Of a stretch of DNA of 64,000 nt, positions 41,710-51,438 are shown piece by piece; the first letter of the stretch is position 1; every line of letters begins with the position of its first letter. The DNA comes from Microbacterium sp. 3J1 (GTDB taxonomy: Bacteria; Actinomycetota; Actinomycetes; Actinomycetales; Microbacteriaceae): assembly GCF_001049495.1 (NCBI RefSeq), contig NZ_CDWI01000011.1, forward strand, positions 186,001 to 250,000, read 5' to 3'. A program made the translations under genes and the position numbers. The notes under the pieces were generated by a model that was given only the letters and a program-made list of their open reading frames with translations, was not told where the DNA came from and searched no databases.

Positions 41710-43839
41710 ATGACTTCCACGACACCCGCCGACACTCGCACCGCAGCCCTCGCCGCGCTGCGCGAACTCGTCGGTCGGCCCGACGCCGACTTCCATGACG
41801 GCCAGTTCGAGGCGATCGAGGCGCTGGTGGGCGGGCGGCGACGGGCGCTCGTCGTTCAGCGCACGGGGTGGGGAAAGTCGGCGGTGTACTTCGTCGCGAC
41901 GTCGCTGCTGCGTGCGCAGGGTGCCGGACCGACGGTGCTCGTGTCGCCGCTGCTCGCCCTCATGCGCGATCAGATCGCGGCGGCCGAGCGTGCAGGGGTA
42001 CGGGCGGTCGCGATCAACTCGACGAACGCGCACGAGTGGGCGGAGGTGCTCGCGCAGCTCGACCGTGACGAGGTCGACGTGCTCCTGGTCTCTCCCGAAC
42101 GTCTGAACAATCCCGCCTTTCGTGAGCAGCAGCTGCCCACCCTCGTACGGCGGATCGGCATGCTCGTCGTCGATGAGGCGCATTGCATCAGCGACTGGGG
42201 GCACGACTTCCGCCCCGACTATCGACGGCTGCGCGACCTCATCGAGCAGATGCCGGCCGAGGTGCCGGTGCTCGCGACCACGGCGACGGCGAACAGCAGG
42301 GTCGTCGCCGATGTCGCCGAGCAGCTCGGGGCCGGCAGCGCGCCCTCTCCGTCGGGCGAGGCGGGCGACGGCGTCCTCACGATCCGGGGACCGCTCGCGC
42401 GCACCTCTCTGCGGCTCGGCGTGCTGCGACTGCGCGATTCGGCGAGCCGTCTGGCCTGGCTGCTCAGCCACATCGACGACCTTCCCGGCTCGGGCATCAT
42501 CTACACGCTCACGGTCGCGGCGGCGGTCGACACCGCGCGACTGCTGCGGGAGCACGGCCACGAGGTGCGTGCGTACACCGGTCAGACCGACACCGACGAG
42601 CGCACGGAATCCGAGGGGATGCTGAAGCGCAACGAGGTCAAGGCGCTCGTCGCCACCAGCGCGCTCGGCATGGGCTTCGACAAGCCCGATCTCGGCTTCG
42701 TCCTGCACCTCGGAGCGCCGTCGTCGCCGGTGGCCTACTACCAGCAGGTGGGGCGTGCGGGCCGCGCGAGCGAGAGCGCCGATGTGCTGCTGCTGCCCGG
42801 CGTCGAGGACCGCGACATCTGGCACTACTTCGCGACGGCGTCGATGCCCGACCGGGAGCGCGCCGAGCGCGTCATCGCGGCGCTGGGCGATCAGCCGATC
42901 TCGACGCCCGCTCTCGAGGCGATGGTCGACATCCGTCGCACACCGCTCGAGCTGCTTCTCAAGGTGCTCGACGTCGACGGCGCGGTGCGTCGGGTGCAGG
43001 GCGGGTGGGTCGCGACGGGTGCCCCGTGGACCTACGACGCCGAGCGGTACGAGCGCATCGCCGCCGAACGCCGCGCCGAGCAGCAGCACATGCTCGACTA
43101 CGAGCAGACGGACGGGTGCCGGATGGAGTTCCTGCAGCGGTCGCTCGACGACGACACGGCCGCGCCGTGCGGCCGGTGCGACAACTGCGCGGGCGTCTGG
43201 TTCCCGAAGGAGATCGGCGAATCGGCGACGACGCAGGCCGCCGCCTCCCTCGATCGCGTGGGAGTGCCGATCGAGCCCCGACGCGCCTGGCCGACCGGCG
43301 CCGACCGACTCGACATCCCCGTGAAGGGACGCATCGCCGCAGGCGAGCAGGCGGGGGAGGGACGCGCGTTGGCCCGTCTCACCGATCTCGGGTGGGGAGG
43401 GACGTTGCGGGAACTCTTCGCCGCAGGGGCACCGGATGCTCCGGCATCTCCGCAGGTGCTCGCCGCGTGCGTGCGCGTGCTCGCCGACTGGGGGTGGTCC
43501 GATCGGCCGGTCGCGGTGGTCGGCATGCCCTCGCGGTCGAGGCCGCTCCTCGTCGACTCGCTGGCCAGAGGACTGGCCGAGATCGGACGGCTGCCCTATC
43601 TGGGTGCGCTCGAGCCGCTGAACGGCGGACCCACGGGACAGCCCGGCGGCAACAGCGTCTTCCGGCTCGCCGGACTCTGGGAGAGGTTCAGCGCAGAGGG
43701 TCTCGAGGTGCCGGAGGGTCCGGTGCTGCTCGTCGACGACCTGGCCGACAGCCGCTGGACGCTGACGGTCGCGGCGCGCACCCTGCGGCAGGCGGGGGCC
43801 ACGGACGTGCTTCCCTTCGTCCTCGCGCTTCGCGGCTGA
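41710..43839 (+). CDS. RecQ-family DNA helicase with C-terminal phosphoribosyltransferase-like domain
   Basis: 709 residues from the ATG at 41710 (GTGGAG upstream). Residues about 20-370 are a superfamily 2 helicase: Walker A-like QRTGWGKS, DEAH box VVDEAHCISDWGHDFRPDYRRL, TTATAN, YTGQ, TSALGMGFDKPD and QQVGRAGRA. RecQ zinc-binding cysteines follow (DGCRMEF ... PCGRCDNC, about 475-497). The last 200 residues end in a PRTase core with VLLVDDLADSRWTL at D676-D677, where Arg replaces the usual Gly of the PRPP loop. It unwinds DNA in repair or recombination. The appended domain may bind nucleotides or act as a sensor. It splits the two paa clusters. Confidence 0.9.
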   Translation: MTSTTPADTRTAALAALRELVGRPDADFHDGQFEAIEALVGGRRRALVVQRTGWGKSAVYFVATSLLRAQGAGPTVLVSPLLALMRDQIAAAERAGVRAVAINSTNAHEWAEVLAQLDRDEVDVLLVSPERLNNPAFREQQLPTLVRRIGMLVVDEAHCISDWGHDFRPDYRRLRDLIEQMPAEVPVLATTATANSRVVADVAEQLGAGSAPSPSGEAGDGVLTIRGPLARTSLRLGVLRLRDSASRLAWLLSHIDDLPGSGIIYTLTVAAAVDTARLLREHGHEVRAYTGQTDTDERTESEGMLKRNEVKALVATSALGMGFDKPDLGFVLHLGAPSSPVAYYQQVGRAGRASESADVLLLPGVEDRDIWHYFATASMPDRERAERVIAALGDQPISTPALEAMVDIRRTPLELLLKVLDVDGAVRRVQGGWVATGAPWTYDAERYERIAAERRAEQQHMLDYEQTDGCRMEFLQRSLDDDTAAPCGRCDNCAGVWFPKEIGESATTQAAASLDRVGVPIEPRRAWPTGADRLDIPVKGRIAAGEQAGEGRALARLTDLGWGGTLRELFAAGAPDAPASPQVLAACVRVLADWGWSDRPVAVVGMPSRSRPLLVDSLARGLAEIGRLPYLGALEPLNGGPTGQPGGNSVFRLAGLWERFSAEGLEVPEGPVLLVDDLADSRWTLTVAARTLRQAGATDVLPFVLALRG

Positions 43840-43873
43840 GAGAGACGCTCAGGCGGCGCAGCACCAGTCTCTC
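43840..43873 (+). terminator. Possible hairpin after the helicase gene
   Basis: 7-bp arms GAGAGAC (43840-43846) and GTCTCTC (43867-43873) with a 20-base loop, directly after the stop and followed by TTCG. Weak. Confidence 0.3.
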
Positions 43874-43919
43874 TTCGCCGATCGAAGATTCGCGACAGTC
43901 GGTGCTCAGGGGGAGGCCC

Positions 43920-46001
43920 TCACGCCGGTACGGTCTCCGGCGCAGGCTCCTTGCTCACCAGGGTGAGCACGTCGTAGGTAGCGACGATCTCGTCGACCTG
44001 GTTGCGGATCACCGCATCCCACCGGACCTCGCCGTACTCGTCCGTCTCTCGCGGCGTGATCTGCTTGGCGGTGAGCTCGACCCGGATGGTGTCCCCCGGC
44101 GACACCGGCGTGAGGAAGCGCAGGTTCTCCAGGCCGTAGTTCGCGAGAACGGGACCCGGCTCGGGGTCGACGAACAGCCCGGCCGCCCACGACACCAGCA
44201 GGTACCCGTGCGCCACCCGGCCGGGGAAGAACGGGTTCGCCGCCGCCGCAGTCTCGTCCATATGGGCGTAGAACGTGTCGCCGGTGAACTGCGCGAAGGT
44301 CTCGATGTCCTCGAGCGTGACCTCGCGCGAGGCCGAGGCGATCTGATCGCCGATGCGGAGCTCCGCGAGCGACTTCCGGAACGGATGCCGACCGCCGCTG
44401 CGCGCTGCGGCACCCGCATGCCACACGCCGGTCAGCGCCGTCAGCATCTCGGGCGAACCCTGAATAGCCGTGCGCTGCATGTGATGGAGCACGGCACGGA
44501 TGCCGCCGAGCTCCTCTCCGCCGCCGGCGCGGCCGGGTCCGCCGTGCACGAGGTTGGGCAGGGGCGATCCGTGACCGGTCGACGATCGTGCGTCGTCCCG
44601 ATCGAGCAGCAGCATGCGCCCGTTGAACGGCGCGATGCGCGTCGCCAGCTCCACGGCCTGCACGGGGTCGTGCGTCGCGATGCTCGTGACGAGAGTGCCG
44701 CCCCCTCGCACCACCAGGGCCGCGGCGTCCGCGGTGGTGTCGTAGGTGAGCAGCGTGGACACGGGCCCGAACGCCTCGACGGTGTGCGCGGCATCGGCCT
44801 GAGCGTCATCGAAGCGCAGCAGCAGCGGCGCCACGAAGGCGCCGTCCGGCGAGAGGCCGGTGCTCCCGTCGGCGCGGCGCACCTCCGGAGCATCCGTCGA
44901 TCCGATGACGATCCTGCCTCCCGCCTCCTGCAGCCGCTGCACCTGCCGCAGCACCTCATCGCGTTGCGAGGTCGATGCGAGAGGCCCCATGGTGACCCCG
45001 TCGGCACGCGGATCCCCGAGCACGGTCTTCGCGTCGAGGCGTGCCCTGACGGCCGAGACCACCGCGTCCGCCGAGACCGCGGGCACGATCGCCCGACGGA
45101 TGGCCGTGCATTTCTGACCCGCCTTCGACGTCATCTCCGCGACGAGCTGGCGGACGTAGGCATCGAACTCGGGCGTTCCCTCGACGGCGTCGGTGCCGAG
45201 CACGGAGGCGTTGATGGAGTCGGTCTCGGTGGTGAATCGCACGCCGCCGGTCTGAACGGCGGGGTGCGCCTTGAGGCTCTCAGCCGTCGATGCGCTTCCG
45301 GTGAAGGCGACGAGGTCACCGAGGCGGAGGTGCGCGAAGAGATCGGGCACGCTTCCGCTGACGAGCTGCAGCGACCCCTCGGGCAGCAGGTCGGACTCGA
45401 CGAGGATGCGCACCATCGCCTCCGTGACGAAGCCCGTGGGCGTCGCCGGCTTGACGAGGGTCGGCATGCCCGCGAGGAACGCGGGTGCGAACTTCTCCAG
45501 CGCGCCCCACACGGGGAAGTTGAAGGCGTTGATCTGCACCGCGATGCCCGGCAGGGTCGTGTACACGTGGCGGCCGAGGAACGACCCGTCCTTCGACAGG
45601 GGCTCGACGGGGCCGTCGACGTGTACGCGACTGTTCGGAAGCTCGCGCCGCCCCTTGCCGGAGTAGGAGAACAGCACGCCGATGCCACCGTCGATGTCGA
45701 CCCAGGAATCGCTCGTCGTCGCGCCCGTCCGCGAGGACTCGGCATACAGCTCGTGTTTACGGGCGGTGAGGGCGAGAGCGAACTGCTTGAGCAGCACCGC
45801 CCGCTGATGGAAGGTGAGCGCGCCGAGGCTTCGCTGCCCGACGCGGCGCCCGTACTCGAGCGCGCCGGCGAGGTCGAGGCCGTCGGTCGAGACCAGGGTG
45901 ACGACCTCGCCTGTCGACGCGTCGCGCACCTCGGTGGCTCCGGACGGCGTCGACGGCGTCCACCACTCGCCCTGGACGTGACTCGGCAGGCAGTCGGTCA
46001 T
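43920..46001 (-). CDS. paaZ: Bifunctional oxepin-CoA hydrolase / 3-oxo-5,6-dehydrosuberyl-CoA semialdehyde dehydrogenase PaaZ
   Basis: 693 residues, like E. coli PaaZ. Residues 1-520 are the aldehyde dehydrogenase with catalytic Cys in AGQKCTAIRRAIV and Glu in RFTTETDSINASV. Residues about 540-690 are a MaoC-type hydratase with the Asp/His pair in FTGDTFYAHMDETAA and GRVAHGYLLVS. It opens the oxepin ring and oxidises the resulting aldehyde. The ATG at 46001 overlaps the upstream dehydrogenase stop (ATGA); an ATG at 46016 in frame has a better-spaced AAGGG. Last gene of the second paa cluster. Confidence 0.95.
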   Translation of the reverse strand: MTDCLPSHVQGEWWTPSTPSGATEVRDASTGEVVTLVSTDGLDLAGALEYGRRVGQRSLGALTFHQRAVLLKQFALALTARKHELYAESSRTGATTSDSWVDIDGGIGVLFSYSGKGRRELPNSRVHVDGPVEPLSKDGSFLGRHVYTTLPGIAVQINAFNFPVWGALEKFAPAFLAGMPTLVKPATPTGFVTEAMVRILVESDLLPEGSLQLVSGSVPDLFAHLRLGDLVAFTGSASTAESLKAHPAVQTGGVRFTTETDSINASVLGTDAVEGTPEFDAYVRQLVAEMTSKAGQKCTAIRRAIVPAVSADAVVSAVRARLDAKTVLGDPRADGVTMGPLASTSQRDEVLRQVQRLQEAGGRIVIGSTDAPEVRRADGSTGLSPDGAFVAPLLLRFDDAQADAAHTVEAFGPVSTLLTYDTTADAAALVVRGGGTLVTSIATHDPVQAVELATRIAPFNGRMLLLDRDDARSSTGHGSPLPNLVHGGPGRAGGGEELGGIRAVLHHMQRTAIQGSPEMLTALTGVWHAGAAARSGGRHPFRKSLAELRIGDQIASASREVTLEDIETFAQFTGDTFYAHMDETAAAANPFFPGRVAHGYLLVSWAAGLFVDPEPGPVLANYGLENLRFLTPVSPGDTIRVELTAKQITPRETDEYGEVRWDAVIRNQVDEIVATYDVLTLVSKEPAPETVPA

Positions 46002-46864
46002 CTCTCCTCGTTCCATGCGTAGAACCCTTCGCCGCTCTTGCGGCCCAGCTTTCCGTCGGCGACCAGGCGCCGCAGCAGATCGGGCGGACGGAAGCGCTCG
46101 CCGAGCGCGCGCTCCAGCTCCTCGGCGATGCCGAGCCGGACGTCGAGGCCCACCACGTCGGTCGTGCGCAGCGGTCCGATCGGATGCCGGTACCCGAGGG
46201 TCATGGCGGCGTCGATGTCGGATGCCGATGCGACGCCTTCCTCGAGCATGCGGATCGCCTCCAGCCCGAGCAGCACCCCGAGTCGTGACGACGCGAAGCC
46301 GGGGGAGTCGCGCACCACGACGGGCGTCTTGGCGAGGGCCTGCACCCACTCGCGTGCGCTGTCGACGGTCTCGGTCGAGGTGACGGCACCGCGCACGATC
46401 TCGACGAGCGCCGACGCGGGCACGGGGTTGAAGAAGTGCAGCCCGAGGAATCGCTCAGGGCGTCGACGACCCGCAGCGAGGTCGTCGATCGAGATCGATG
46501 ACGTGTTGCTCGCCAGCACGGCGCCCGCGGGCATCGCCGCCTCCGCGTGGGAGAGCGCCTCCTCTTTGAGGGCACGATCTTCTGGAACGGCCTCGATCAC
46601 GAGGTCGGCGTCGCCGAAGGCCGCGCTGTCGGTGCCGGTCGTGAGCCGGGCGCCGACCTCGACCTCATCCACCGTCGGGTCACGCTCGACCGATCGACGG
46701 ATGCCGTCGAGAACGCGGTCTCGTGCGGCATCCGCGCTCGCCGGATCGCGTTCGACGACGGTGACGAGACAGCCCGCCCGCAGGAAGGCGTGGGCGATCC
46801 CGGCCCCCATGCGGCCGCCGCCGAGCACGCCGACCGAGCGGGGCGGGATCGGTGCCGTGCTCAT
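45998..46864 (-). CDS. paaH: 3-hydroxyacyl-CoA dehydrogenase (PaaH type)
   Basis: 288 residues. Rossmann start VGVLGGGRMGAGIAHAFLRAG, ASNTSSISIDDLAA, the catalytic His in GLHFFNPVPASALVEIVRG, and the C-terminal 3HCDH domain SRLGVLLGLEAIRMLEEGVA ... GRKSGEGFYAW. It oxidises 3-hydroxyadipyl-CoA in the lower phenylacetate pathway. Start ATG 46864 overlaps the hydratase stop (ATGA). Confidence 0.92.
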   Translation of the reverse strand: MSTAPIPPRSVGVLGGGRMGAGIAHAFLRAGCLVTVVERDPASADAARDRVLDGIRRSVERDPTVDEVEVGARLTTGTDSAAFGDADLVIEAVPEDRALKEEALSHAEAAMPAGAVLASNTSSISIDDLAAGRRRPERFLGLHFFNPVPASALVEIVRGAVTSTETVDSAREWVQALAKTPVVVRDSPGFASSRLGVLLGLEAIRMLEEGVASASDIDAAMTLGYRHPIGPLRTTDVVGLDVRLGIAEELERALGERFRPPDLLRRLVADGKLGRKSGEGFYAWNEER

Positions 46865-47589
46865 CGTCGCTTCTCCAGGAAGGCGGTCATGCGCCGGTGC
46901 TTCTCGGGTGAGTCGAAGAGCTCGGCCTGCAGCTCGAGCTCGATCTCCGGGTGCCGTGCGCTCGGCGCGCGCAGCGCGCTCTTGGTGTGCCGAGTCGCGA
47001 GGGCGTCGTTCGCCGCGATGCGGTCCGCGATCGCGTGCGCCGCGGGGAGCAGCTCGTCTGCCGGGTGCAGGGACGACACGAGGCCCCAGCGCAGTGCCTC
47101 CTCGGCGTGCAGTGCGCGTCCGGTGAGAAGGAGCTCGCTCGCTCTGGCGTCGCCGACGATCTCGGGGAGGCGCCACGTCGCGCCCGCCGCCGCGATGATC
47201 CCGAGGCCGGGCTCGGGATTGCCGATGCGCAGCGACGGCGTGCCGATGCGGATGTCGGCGGCATATGCGAGTTCGGCTCCTCCGCCGAGTGCGTACCCGT
47301 CGATGGCCGCGATCACCGGCATCGGCAGGTCGTGGATGCGGATGAATGCCCTCGTGTTGATACCGCGACGGGCGTCGGCGGACGTGCGGTCCCGGAGCTG
47401 GCCGATGTCGGCTCCCGCCGCGAAGACGCCGTTCGAGCCGGTGAGGATCAGCGTGCGCGGAGCGGTCTCGAGCAGAGCGCACAGGTCGTGCAGGGCGGCG
47501 ATGGTCTCGTGATCGATCGCGTTCCGCTTCTCCGGACGGTCCAGCGTCGCGACGACGCGATCGTCCTGCTCCTCGACGTGCAGGCTCAT
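46861..47589 (-). CDS. paaF: Enoyl-CoA hydratase (PaaF type)
   Basis: 242 residues, crotonase fold with both catalytic glutamates: GGGAELAYAADIRI and GNPEPGLGIIAAAGATWRL. This contrasts with the PaaG-like gene at 36522 that lacks the first. It hydrates 2,3-dehydroadipyl-CoA. It overlaps the thiolase stop by 4 bases and the dehydrogenase start by 4, so all four genes of this cluster are coupled. Confidence 0.92.
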   Translation of the reverse strand: MSLHVEEQDDRVVATLDRPEKRNAIDHETIAALHDLCALLETAPRTLILTGSNGVFAAGADIGQLRDRTSADARRGINTRAFIRIHDLPMPVIAAIDGYALGGGAELAYAADIRIGTPSLRIGNPEPGLGIIAAAGATWRLPEIVGDARASELLLTGRALHAEEALRWGLVSSLHPADELLPAAHAIADRIAANDALATRHTKSALRAPSARHPEIELELQAELFDSPEKHRRMTAFLEKRR

Positions 47590-48773
47590 GCGATGCGCTC
47601 CACGATCATCGCGGTGCCCTGGCCGACGCCCACGCACATCGTGGCGAGTCCGTAGCGGGCGTGCTCGCGCTCGAGGCGGCCGAGGAGCGTCACGATCAGG
47701 CGAGACCCGCTGGACCCCAGAGGGTGCCCGAGGGCGATCGCGCCGCCGTCGGCGTTGACGATGGCCGGGTCGAGACCGAGGCGACGGATGCAGGCGAGCG
47801 ATTGCGTCGCGAAGGCCTCGTTCAGCTCCACCGCGCCGAGGTCGTCGATCCGCAGACCGGCCTTCGCCAGCGCCTTCTCCGTGGCGGGGACCGGCCCCAG
47901 ACCCATGATCTCGGGAGCGAGGGCAACGGTCGCCGACGCCACGATGCGCGCTCGGGGGCGCAGTCCGTGGCGGGCGACGGACTCGGCGCTCGCGACGACG
48001 ATCGCAGACGCGCCGTCGTTCAGCGAGCTGGAGTTGCCGGCGGTGACGACGCGTCCGCCCGCGACGACGGGACGCAGAGCCGCGAGGGCCTCGATGGTGG
48101 TGTCTCGCCGGGGCCCCTCGTCGACGTCGATCCGACCCCCGCTCGTCTCGACGCCCACGATCTCGGGCCCGAAGCGCCCGGCGTCGATGGCGGCGACGGC
48201 CCGGCGGTGACTCGCCAGGGCGAAGGCGTCGGCATCCTGCCGGCTGATCCCGTCGAGCTGCGCGACCTCCTCCGCGGTCTCGGGCATCGAGAAGGTGGCC
48301 TTGGCGCGGGCGGCCAGCCGCGGGTTCGTGAAGCGCCAGCCGATCGAGGTGTCGAAGGCGGTGCCCGGCCCGGCCCAGGCCCGCTCCGGCTTCGCCTGCA
48401 CCCAGGGTGCCCGGGTCATGGACTCGACCCCTCCGGCGACGAGGAGATCCGCATCGCCCGCCCGCACGGCGCTCGCGGCGGTCGCGATCGCCGACATCCC
48501 GGACGCGCAGAGGCGGTTCACCGTCACCCCGGGGATCGTGTCCGGCAGGCCCGCGAGCAGCACCGCCATGCGGGCGACGTTGCGGTTGTCCTCCCCGGCC
48601 TGATTCGCGGCGCCGAGGATGACCTCGTCGATCGCCTGCGGCGGGACGCCCGCTCTGCGGACCGTCTCGCCCACGACGAGGGCGGCCAGATCGTCGGGGC
48701 GAACGGATGCCAGCGCACCCCGGTGGCGGCCCACGGGGGTGCGGACGCCGTCGACGAGATAGGCCTCGGACAT
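47586..48773 (-). CDS. paaJ: 3-oxoadipyl-CoA thiolase (PaaJ type)
   Basis: 395 residues. Nucleophile Cys in VNRLCASGMSAIATA, NEAFATQSLA His region, GGAIALGHPLGSSGSR and the final Cys in ATMCVGVGQG. It cleaves 3-oxoadipyl-CoA to succinyl-CoA and acetyl-CoA. The ATG at 48773 is preferred over 48779 because GAGAGG then has proper spacing. It starts the second paa cluster, 40 bases from the operator at 48813. Confidence 0.93.
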   Translation of the reverse strand: MSEAYLVDGVRTPVGRHRGALASVRPDDLAALVVGETVRRAGVPPQAIDEVILGAANQAGEDNRNVARMAVLLAGLPDTIPGVTVNRLCASGMSAIATAASAVRAGDADLLVAGGVESMTRAPWVQAKPERAWAGPGTAFDTSIGWRFTNPRLAARAKATFSMPETAEEVAQLDGISRQDADAFALASHRRAVAAIDAGRFGPEIVGVETSGGRIDVDEGPRRDTTIEALAALRPVVAGGRVVTAGNSSSLNDGASAIVVASAESVARHGLRPRARIVASATVALAPEIMGLGPVPATEKALAKAGLRIDDLGAVELNEAFATQSLACIRRLGLDPAIVNADGGAIALGHPLGSSGSRLIVTLLGRLEREHARYGLATMCVGVGQGTAMIVERIA

Positions 48774-48812
48774 CGTCATCCTCTCGAACGCCCACGCTGG
48801 CGGCAATTGCAG

Positions 48813-48828
48813 ACCGATCGGTCAGTAA
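48813..48828. promoter_or_regulatory. Probable PaaR-type operator between thiolase and tetR genes
   Basis: ACCGATCGGTCAGTAA on the plus strand contains most of the perfect 12-base palindrome GACCGATCGGTC (48812-48823). Its reverse complement matches the paaA operator at 14 of 16 positions. It lies between two divergent starts (48773 and 48886). Confidence 0.75.
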
Positions 48829-48885
48829 TACGATCTCAGATCGTCCTGCGAATGGCAACAGGCCGCGGATGCCAGACTGAGCCCT

Positions 48886-49497
48886 ATGGCGCACACCGGT
48901 TCCGAGGCGTCGGCCCCCAAGCGCGGCCGGCCGGGATACGACCGTGCGCAGGTGCTCGCGATCGCCGTGAAGGTGTTCAACGAGCAGGGATACGACGCGA
49001 CCAGCGTGGCCGACCTCAGCGCGACGTTGGGACTCACCAAGTCGGCGCTCTACCACCACTTCGAATCGAAGTCTGCGATCCTCGAACTCGCGCTGGGTGA
49101 CGCGCTCGACGCCCTCGAGGCCGTGGTGGACGAGGCGTCGGCCCGGCATCCGCTCGCCTCCGATCGCCTCCGGGCGATCATCCGCGGCGCCGTGCGCGTG
49201 CTCACCGCCAAGCTGCCGTCGGTGACGCTGCTGCTGCGGGTCCGGGGGAACGGTCCGGTCGAGACGGCCGCGCTCGTGCGGCGTCGGGCGTTCGACCAGC
49301 GGGTCACGGCCATCGTGGCGGAGGCGCAGAGCGAGGGCCTCATCCGGGACGACGTCGACGCGGCGGTGGCCACCAGGCTGATCTTCGGCATGATCAACTC
49401 CGTGGTCGAGTGGTACCGCCCTGGCGGTCCGGTCGACCCCGAGGAGCTCGCCGAGGACATCCTCCGGGTGAGCCTCGACGGGCTGCAGTCCCGCTGA
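48886..49497 (+). CDS. paaR: TetR-family regulator, probable PaaR
   Basis: 203 residues. HTH at about 20-65 (DRAQVLAIAVKVFNEQGYDATSV, LSATLGLTKSALYHHFESK). The C-terminal domain resembles the TetR_C_17/KstR2-like acyl-CoA sensors. It is divergent from the thiolase gene with a palindromic site between, and the same site precedes paaA. So it most likely represses both paa clusters and responds to phenylacetyl-CoA, as described for PaaR in other bacteria. Ligand inferred. Confidence 0.85.
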   Translation: MAHTGSEASAPKRGRPGYDRAQVLAIAVKVFNEQGYDATSVADLSATLGLTKSALYHHFESKSAILELALGDALDALEAVVDEASARHPLASDRLRAIIRGAVRVLTAKLPSVTLLLRVRGNGPVETAALVRRRAFDQRVTAIVAEAQSEGLIRDDVDAAVATRLIFGMINSVVEWYRPGGPVDPEELAEDILRVSLDGLQSR

Positions 49498-49520
49498 GGG
49501 GAGCGAGCAGCGCTGACCGG

Positions 49521-50288
49521 TCAGTCGTCGGCGGGAGCGACCCGGGGTGGCCAGGACCGGGCGCCCAGCTCCCGCGAGATGTTGCGGGCGGTCTCGCGCA
49601 AGGCATTGAGCACCGCGTCGGGAGCCGGCGCCTGCGAGGTCGGCATCACCACGGCGACCGCGGCGACGATGTCGTCCGAGGCGTCGGAGACGGGGGCGGC
49701 GACGGATGATTCGCCGAGCACGGCCTCGTCGGTCTCCGACGCGCTGCCGCGTTCGGCGATCGCCGGCAGCTCCAGCGTCAGACGGGCGACGTCCGTGATC
49801 GTGTCGCCGGTGAGACTGCGCAGCGGCCTCTCGAACACGGATCTCTGGAAGCCGAGGTCGTGCGCGAGCAGCACCTTGCCCATCGCAGACGCGTGGGCGG
49901 GGATCGCCACACCCGTCTCGAGCATCTGCTGACTGTCGTCCGGCCGCAGGTCGTGGTGGATCACGAGCACCTCGTGGAAGTGAGGTGCCCCCAGGCGCAC
50001 CGCGAGGTTGGTACGGCGCGCGAGCTCCTGCGTCCAGCGCATCGCCCTCGCCCGCACATCGAGGGTGTCGAGGTAGACGTTGCTCAGTCGCAGCAGGGTC
50101 GGCCCGAGCATGTAGCGCTGCCCCCCGCGTTCCTTCGCCACGAGTCCGTGCTCCCGCAGCGACTTCACGATCCCGTGCACGGTCGACGGCGGGAGGTCCA
50201 GGGCGAGGGCGAGGTCCGTGATGCCGAGGTGCCGGGCGCCCTGCAGGAGCTCGAGCACCTTGGCCGCCCGATCGATGGCCTGGATCAC
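49521..50288 (-). CDS. IclR-family regulator of the dihydroxyacetone kinase operon
   Basis: 255 residues. HTH near 20-60 (LGITDLALALDLPPSTVHGIVKSLREHGLV), effector domain with LARRTNLAVRLGAPHFHEVLVIHHDLRP and PAHASAMGKVLLAHD, similar to glycerol-operon IclR regulators (GylR). GTG start at 50288 with GGAGGA upstream. Divergent from dhaK, with an inverted repeat over the dhaK promoter. Likely effector is a glycerol or dihydroxyacetone derivative. Confidence 0.88.
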   Translation of the reverse strand: MIQAIDRAAKVLELLQGARHLGITDLALALDLPPSTVHGIVKSLREHGLVAKERGGQRYMLGPTLLRLSNVYLDTLDVRARAMRWTQELARRTNLAVRLGAPHFHEVLVIHHDLRPDDSQQMLETGVAIPAHASAMGKVLLAHDLGFQRSVFERPLRSLTGDTITDVARLTLELPAIAERGSASETDEAVLGESSVAAPVSDASDDIVAAVAVVMPTSQAPAPDAVLNALRETARNISRELGARSWPPRVAPADD

Positions 50289-50347
50289 AGGGCTTCCTCC
50301 GTCTTCTCGTCATCGAGTCGTGTCGAGGACCCGCTGTCGGCGAGGTC

Positions 50348-50376
50348 TTGACAACGCCAGTGGCCCCGAGCATATT
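50348..50376 (+). promoter_or_regulatory. Probable dhaKLM promoter
   Basis: Consensus -35 TTGACA (50348-50353), a 17-base spacer and CATATT (50371-50376), which matches the -10 consensus at 4 of 6 positions. About 70 bases upstream of the dhaK ATG. Confidence 0.6.
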
Positions 50377-50392
50377 CGACATTGACGAATAT
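50372..50392. promoter_or_regulatory. Inverted-repeat operator over the dhaK promoter
   Basis: Perfect arms ATATTCG and CGAATAT with a 7-base spacer, overlapping the -10 element and probable start point. The 7-7-7 layout resembles the 6-7-6 IclR operators at 28319-28357, supporting control by the divergent IclR gene. Confidence 0.7.
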
Positions 50393-50445
50393 CTTTCGTA
50401 TTTCCGCGAAGGATCGCCGCCGCAGAGATCAAGGGAGATCGCACG

Positions 50446-51437
<992 letters not shown>

Positions 51438-51438
<1 letters not shown>

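Noticed and set aside
42183-46022. 1279-codon open frame on the plus strand
   Set aside because: Arg/Ala-rich translation with no family motifs, produced by high-GC antisense and off-frame reading of the helicase, paaZ and neighbours, which are well supported.
49513-49524. Perfect palindrome CTGACCGGTCAG between convergent tetR and iclR genes
   Set aside because: It shares half-sites with the PaaR-like operator but lacks the central ATCG, and it lies between two gene ends where no promoter is expected.
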